From positions 1-10,033 of the forward strand of contig CALETE010000085.1 of assembly GCA_937920085.1 (NCBI GenBank): a stretch of 10,033 nucleotides of DNA. The letters run 5' to 3'. Shown one piece after another: positions 6,516 through 10,033 of the stretch (position 1 is its first letter; the number at the start of each line of letters is the position of its first letter). This DNA is from an uncultured Alphaproteobacteria bacterium. Its GTDB lineage: Bacteria; Pseudomonadota; Alphaproteobacteria; Caulobacterales; Caulobacteraceae. The notes beneath the pieces are model-generated. The model ran no database searches and was not told the DNA's origin. It saw nothing but the letters and a program-made list of their open reading frames with translations. The position numbers were made by a program, and so were the translations under genes.

Positions 6516-7913
6516 TCAGATGCTCGTCGCGGTGTTGCTGTAAGTGGCCGCACTGACTGCGTATCCCGGGACGCCGCCGGTCAGGCTGCGGGCAACGAAG
6601 CTGAACCCGCGATATGTCAGGCCCCAGTAGGTGGTCCCGATTGATGGCGACCATGCTGCATAAGTGACACCCTGATTTGAGCCATTCCCGGCCACTGACC
6701 AGGTTCCAGTCTTGCCGCCATCGGTCGGAACTTTGACGATGGCGCCACAGATATCGGTGTAGCCGTAAGGCGAAAAATCGATCGCCGAGTAGAACGGAAA
6801 AACGATAAAAGAGCCGGTCACAGCGATCCCACCAAAGCCAAACCAATTGGTGTAATTGCTGGTATCTAGAACCAGCGATCTGGCCAGCAAAAGCAAACCG
6901 TTGCTGTCAAACTTGTAGATCGCAGCAGTGCCGGAACCACCTGACAGGACCCATATGTTTCCCGAAGGATCGATCTCCACCGAGCCATCAGAGCCATAGG
7001 TGGTGGGCAAGGACACCTGCCACTGGATTGCGGCTCCAGAGCTAATCTTGAGCAGCGAAGGCGTGCCGTTGATATTGGCCATCCAGTAGATGTTGTTGGC
7101 GCTGTCGATCGCAACGCCATAGCCATAGTCATAGGCCGTACTGCCGATCGAGCGCTGCCAGCTGATGGCTGGAGTTGCAGTAGAGATCACCGTGATCAGG
7201 GCATCGTAACCGCCCGACGTTGAGGTCAGTGTGTAGCCTGACAGAACCAGCAGTGAGCCATCCGGGCTGATCGCGATCTGGCTGGAGAGTTCGTCGCTGG
7301 AGCCACCATTGGAGCGCTGCCACTGCAAGGTGCCGAGGCTGTTGTATTTGGCGATGTACTGGTCGTAGCTGCCAGAGCCCCCGCTCGAGTTTGTGTAGCC
7401 AAGGACATAGACATTACCCGAGGCATCAACGGCAGCGTTGTACCAGTAGTCCTGGCCAGACCCGTTGAGGGTCCGCTGCCACTGCAGCGTTCCGTTGGTG
7501 TCGAGCTTTAACAGGTAGGCGTAGTAGTTGCTCGAGTAGTAGCCACCTGCGAGATAAACGTTTCCGCTGGCATCAACGCAGCCCCAGTTAAAGAACGGGC
7601 CAGAGAGCGATTTTGCCCAGAGCAATGCTCCGTCCCGGCTCCATTTGAACACAAGGGCGCTGGCACAAGCGTAGATGTTCCCGCTGCTGTCTGTCCCGAG
7701 CAACCGATAGTTGAAAGCGCCAGTGCCAAGACTTGCATGCCAGAAGCTCTCGCTCGACTTGCCGTAAAGGCTGGACAGAGAGATGGGGCCCGATGCCACG
7801 CCTGCCAGGCTGCGCACAGCCGCTTCCCCCAGTGAGGTCGTCGTGCCTGATGCGCGGCCAAGCTCAGTTGCGACATTGCCGACAGAAATCGTCCCTGAGG
7901 ACTGGAGGGTCAT
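6516..7913 (-). CDS. Phage tail-tip / receptor-binding protein with N-terminal fibre motif and beta-propeller-like repeats
   Basis: Protein of 465 residues. The first ~52 residues (LQSSGTISVGNVATELG, then SLGEAAVRSLAG and ISLSSLYGKS) have the pattern of the N-terminal module of many phage tail-fibre and tip proteins, presumably the attachment part. The rest is built of repeats pairing a D-x-S-G-N-x-Y turn with a later L-x-W-x strand. Turns lie at about residues 75, 114, 163, 216, 270 and 315, and the W strands at about 97, 143, 196, 250 and 296. This 39-54 residue period suggests a six- or seven-bladed beta-propeller of the SBBP/PQQ-like type. It is rich in Gly, Ser, Tyr and Trp, as expected for a sugar- or receptor-binding surface. 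The start overlaps the stop of the S74 gene by four bases (ATGA), and GAGG lies seven bases before it. Receptor binding is inferred from architecture and position. Confidence 0.78.
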   Translation of the reverse strand: MTLQSSGTISVGNVATELGRASGTTTSLGEAAVRSLAGVASGPISLSSLYGKSSESFWHASLGTGAFNYRLLGTDSSGNIYACASALVFKWSRDGALLWAKSLSGPFFNWGCVDASGNVYLAGGYYSSNYYAYLLKLDTNGTLQWQRTLNGSGQDYWYNAAVDASGNVYVLGYTNSSGGSGSYDQYIAKYNSLGTLQWQRSNGGSSDELSSQIAISPDGSLLVLSGYTLTSTSGGYDALITVISTATPAISWQRSIGSTAYDYGYGVAIDSANNIYWMANINGTPSLLKISSGAAIQWQVSLPTTYGSDGSVEIDPSGNIWVLSGGSGTAAIYKFDSNGLLLLARSLVLDTSNYTNWFGFGGIAVTGSFIVFPFYSAIDFSPYGYTDICGAIVKVPTDGGKTGTWSVAGNGSNQGVTYAAWSPSIGTTYWGLTYRGFSFVARSLTGGVPGYAVSAATYSNTATSI

Positions 7914-8770
7914 GTTCTGGCCTCGAGGCGCTCGACCTTGCTGGCGAGGTCCTTCACGGCCTCAATCAGGACACCGACCAGATTGCCATAGGCAACAGAG
8001 AGCAGGCCACCATCATTGTTCTGAACCGCTTCCGGGATGACTGCCGCCAATTCCTGGGCGACCACGCCAATACCGCGATGGCCCGTGTCTTTTCGAGTAA
8101 AGGTGACCCCGCGCATGCTGGCGACGAGGTCCAGAGCTCCCGAGATGGTCCTGATGTCACTCTTGAGCGTTTCATCAGAGTAGGCGGTGATGTCGCCGGT
8201 GGCTGTGATCGTCCCGCTCACTGAAATCGAGCCAGTAAAACTCTCGCCGGCCTTGTTTGCCGGCGTGTAACCGAGGGCTCCGGTCACATCTGAAGATGCG
8301 AGCGAAGCGCCGGTCGTGACCCGGCCTTTGGCATCGACTGTGACCTTGGTGTAGGTTCCGGCGGTGACGCCGGAGTTGGCCAGCGTTGTCGCGAACGAGA
8401 GGGCAGCGGACCCGTCAAAAGCAGCGCTAGTACCGCTCACGTCGCCGGTCAGCGCAATGGTCCGCCCGGTCGCCCACTTGGTCGCGGTTGCGGCATTCCC
8501 CGTGCAAGATCCCGCAGACCCGGTGATTGAACCGCTACCGGTGATGTAGCCGCTCGGGTTGGTCGAGTTGTAGGGCGTAAACCCGAGCGCCGTTGTCACC
8601 ATCGCAGAGGTCAGATTGCCGAACCCGACCTGCACCACAGCGCCACCAGCCGTCTTCGAATAGAGCTTCTGGTCGGCAAGATTGACGGCCAGTTCTCCCG
8701 CCTGAAGCGAACCAGCAGCCGGCACGCTTGAGGCGGTAGAGGACCGCTTGAGCAGGATCGTGCTCGCCAT
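7910..8770 (-). CDS. Phage tail fibre protein with C-terminal S74 intramolecular chaperone/auto-protease
   Basis: Protein of 286 residues. The N-terminus (MASTILLKRSS, then GELAVNLADQKLY at 25-37) is a common start of phage tail fibres. A low-complexity Gly/Ser/Thr-rich shaft follows, with ALGFTPYN and ALGYTPANKAG repeats and the module FDGSA...GVTAGTYTKVTVDAKGRVT. From about residue 198 to the end lies a peptidase S74 domain: SDETLKSDI with Ser198 and Lys203 at the five-residue spacing of the known Ser-Lys dyad, GIGVVAQE at 233-240, LSVAYGNLVGVLIEAVKDL, and a final coiled coil. In this family the domain helps the fibre trimerise, then cuts itself off at the Ser. Cleavage here would leave a fibre of ~197 residues. 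The ATG overlaps the stop of the upstream fibre gene by one base (TGATG). Both dyad residues are present, so cleavage is predicted. Confidence 0.9.
   Translation of the reverse strand: MASTILLKRSSTASSVPAAGSLQAGELAVNLADQKLYSKTAGGAVVQVGFGNLTSAMVTTALGFTPYNSTNPSGYITGSGSITGSAGSCTGNAATATKWATGRTIALTGDVSGTSAAFDGSAALSFATTLANSGVTAGTYTKVTVDAKGRVTTGASLASSDVTGALGYTPANKAGESFTGSISVSGTITATGDITAYSDETLKSDIRTISGALDLVASMRGVTFTRKDTGHRGIGVVAQELAAVIPEAVQNNDGGLLSVAYGNLVGVLIEAVKDLASKVERLEART
8309..8419 (-). repeat. Fibre module copy 2 (FDGSA...TAGTY...VTVDAKGRVT)
   Basis: This stretch of the S74 fibre gene encodes a unit of about 37 residues, from FDGSA through LANSGVTAGTY to VTVDAKGRVTTG. It matches a unit near the right edge of the window in the neighbouring fibre gene. 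The same residues recur in the same order, and DNA similarity is visible too (for example GGCATCGAC and GAGTTGGCCA/GAATTGGCAA). It is a shared building block of phage fibres and a likely site for recombination between the two genes. Confidence 0.65.
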
Positions 8771-10033
8771 CAGAAGGTGCCCCCATCAAGGGTAATGCCG
8801 TCGATCGATCCGCCAGTGATAGCCACCGAGCTTGCTGCCTGCGTCGACATGGTCCCGAGACCCGAGATGTCGGTGTTCGGGATCGTCGCCGACGCAGTGA
8901 ATGCAGCAGTGCCGTTGCCCTTGAGATAGCCGGTAAGCGTCGTCGCGCCCGAGCCACCCTTGGCCACCCCGAGCGTGCCGCCGATGTTGCCGAGGGTCAG
9001 GTTGGCCTCGTTGACGTCAATGGTCGGGTTGCCCGCAACACCATCGCCGTTGGTGACCGCAACCTTGATCGAACCAGCAGTGATCGTTCGCCCGGCAATA
9101 GTGTCAGCAGCCGTGCGGGTAACAAGACCATTCGTGGCAAGATTATGCAGCGCCAGCGCCTGACCGCTGAGGCCCACGCTGTCGGCTGCCACAGAGATGC
9201 CAGTCCCGGCGCCCACATCAATCGTATTGCCAGTCTTGGTGAGACCAGCGCCCGCAACGATCTGCCCAGCGCCATTGAACTGGACGAAGGTGATCGCAGT
9301 TGTGCCGAGCGTGCCGCCGGCATCGACAGTGCAGAGGAAGCCGACGTCGGCGTTCACCGTACCTTGTTCGACGAACAGATAAGCCGCGATATGCTCCGCC
9401 CAGGTCGAGAGATCGTCAGCGCGGACCCAAGCACCAGCCGCAACGACATAAACGCCGTTGGCGGACGTCGTGGTCTGGTCCTTCACCAGCACGCGGTCGC
9501 CGGCCACCAACGCCACGCCGTCGATGGTCATCGTGCCAGATAGCGATGCGATATTGGCAGTCGACGCCGCCTTGACCGAAGCCTTTGGGTCGAGACCCTG
9601 CACGGTAAGATCGACATAGTTCTTGGTGGCCGCGTCCTGGGCTGCGGTCGGGTCAGCCAGACCCGTGATCCGCTGACTGTTCAGCGCCACGGCAGCCGTG
9701 GGCGCCGCCAACTGGTCGAGCCGGTTCGCCCGGACCCGGGTGTCGGTGTAGTAGAGGTTGGTGCCTTCCGAGACGTCGGACGTGGTGAGCGTGATGGCAC
9801 CGGTGCGTCCCGCAACAGACGTGACCGGGAACGTGATCGCGACATTGCTGGCGGCCGTCACGCGACCCTTGGCATCGACCGTAACCTGACCGACCTGCGT
9901 CGCAGAGCCATAGGTTCCCGCGGTCGCGCCGGAATTGGCAAGGGTAAGCGCGATCGAGGCGTTGGCTGAGCCATCAAAGCTTGCGGAGCCCGTGCCGTCC
10001 CCCGTGATCGAAAAGGCGCGCGCGGTCGCGAGC
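8770..10033 (-). CDS. Phage tail fibre protein, C-terminal ~420 residues (5' end outside window)
   Basis: The minus-strand frame is open to the window edge, so the GTG at 9861 is an internal codon and the true start lies outside. The sequence is a typical modular tail fibre. It begins with FDGSA...LANSGATAGTYG...VTVDAKGRVT, then SVAGRTGAITLTTSDVSEG and NLYYTDTRVRA. Next is the ITGLADPTAAQDAATKNYVD motif seen in many fibres. A compact segment, VAGDRVLVKDQTTTSANGVY, leads into AWVRADDLSTW. The end has GVAKGGSGATTLTGYLKGNG and repeated Gly/Ala/Thr-rich strands up to DGITLDGGTF. No enzymatic domain or cysteine-rich metal site is visible. It is most likely a trimeric shaft or adhesin translated together with the S74 protein that follows. 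GC is visibly higher than in the zor genes in the lines I sampled. Confidence 0.85.
   Translation of the reverse strand, partial: LATARAFSITGDGTGSASFDGSANASIALTLANSGATAGTYGSATQVGQVTVDAKGRVTAASNVAITFPVTSVAGRTGAITLTTSDVSEGTNLYYTDTRVRANRLDQLAAPTAAVALNSQRITGLADPTAAQDAATKNYVDLTVQGLDPKASVKAASTANIASLSGTMTIDGVALVAGDRVLVKDQTTTSANGVYVVAAGAWVRADDLSTWAEHIAAYLFVEQGTVNADVGFLCTVDAGGTLGTTAITFVQFNGAGQIVAGAGLTKTGNTIDVGAGTGISVAADSVGLSGQALALHNLATNGLVTRTAADTIAGRTITAGSIKVAVTNGDGVAGNPTIDVNEANLTLGNIGGTLGVAKGGSGATTLTGYLKGNGTAAFTASATIPNTDISGLGTMSTQAASSVAITGGSIDGITLDGGTF
9853..9978 (-). repeat. Fibre module copy 1 (FDGSA...TAGTY...VTVDAKGRVT)
   Basis: In the large fibre gene, FDGSAN is encoded at 9961-9978. LANSGATAGTYG and VTVDAKGRVTAA follow. 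The unit is like the one in the adjacent S74 fibre gene, except that this copy carries a few extra residues (SATQVGQ) between the two halves. Confidence 0.65.

Noticed and set aside
9861..9861. GTG at 9861 as start of the large fibre gene
   Set aside because: The frame continues upstream without a stop to the window edge and encodes typical fibre sequence there, including a VTVDAKGR module that this codon falls inside.
7900..10033. Repetitive sequence on the right as a possible CRISPR array or tandem-repeat element
   Set aside because: The similarity is at protein-module level within open fibre genes, with no regular repeat-spacer pattern.

Overview
The window joins two gene blocks that converge near position 5430. 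It reads like an alphaproteobacterial chromosome, perhaps a sphingomonad. That guess rests on moderately high GC, compact gene packing and the style of the tail proteins, and no marker gene confirms it.

Left block (1-5418, plus strand): the end of a type I Zorya anti-phage operon. It holds the C-terminal OmpA/MotB-like part of zorB (start outside the window), a complete zorC (EH-signature protein) and a complete zorD (SNF2-type helicase/translocase of about 1151 residues). Each stop codon overlaps the next start (ATGA, then GTGA), so translation is probably coupled. zorA and the promoter must lie upstream of position 1. In characterised type I Zorya, ZorA and ZorB form a proton-driven inner-membrane motor anchored to peptidoglycan. 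That motor senses invasion and activates the soluble DNA-binding ZorC and the nuclease/translocase ZorD. This ZorD carries a C-terminal extension with motifs resembling the phospholipase D-like C-terminal domain of MITD1 (MIT_C family). That is the most novel-looking detail in the window.

Right block (5447-10033, minus strand): the distal part of a phage late or tail operon. In transcription order it holds a large tail-fibre protein (start outside the window), a fibre protein ending in an S74 self-cleaving chaperone, and a tail-tip protein with a likely beta-propeller. A sulfotransferase-like protein and a small conserved-looking protein of unknown function follow. The genes overlap or are separated by fewer than 10 bases, so they form one transcription unit.

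The defence operon lies tail-to-tail with the phage block, with only 28 bases between stop codons. This suggests that Zorya is either prophage cargo at the end of the tail operon or part of a defence island next to a prophage. The window cannot separate these, because no integrase, att site, tRNA or transposase is visible. There is no gene-free stretch longer than 300 bases.
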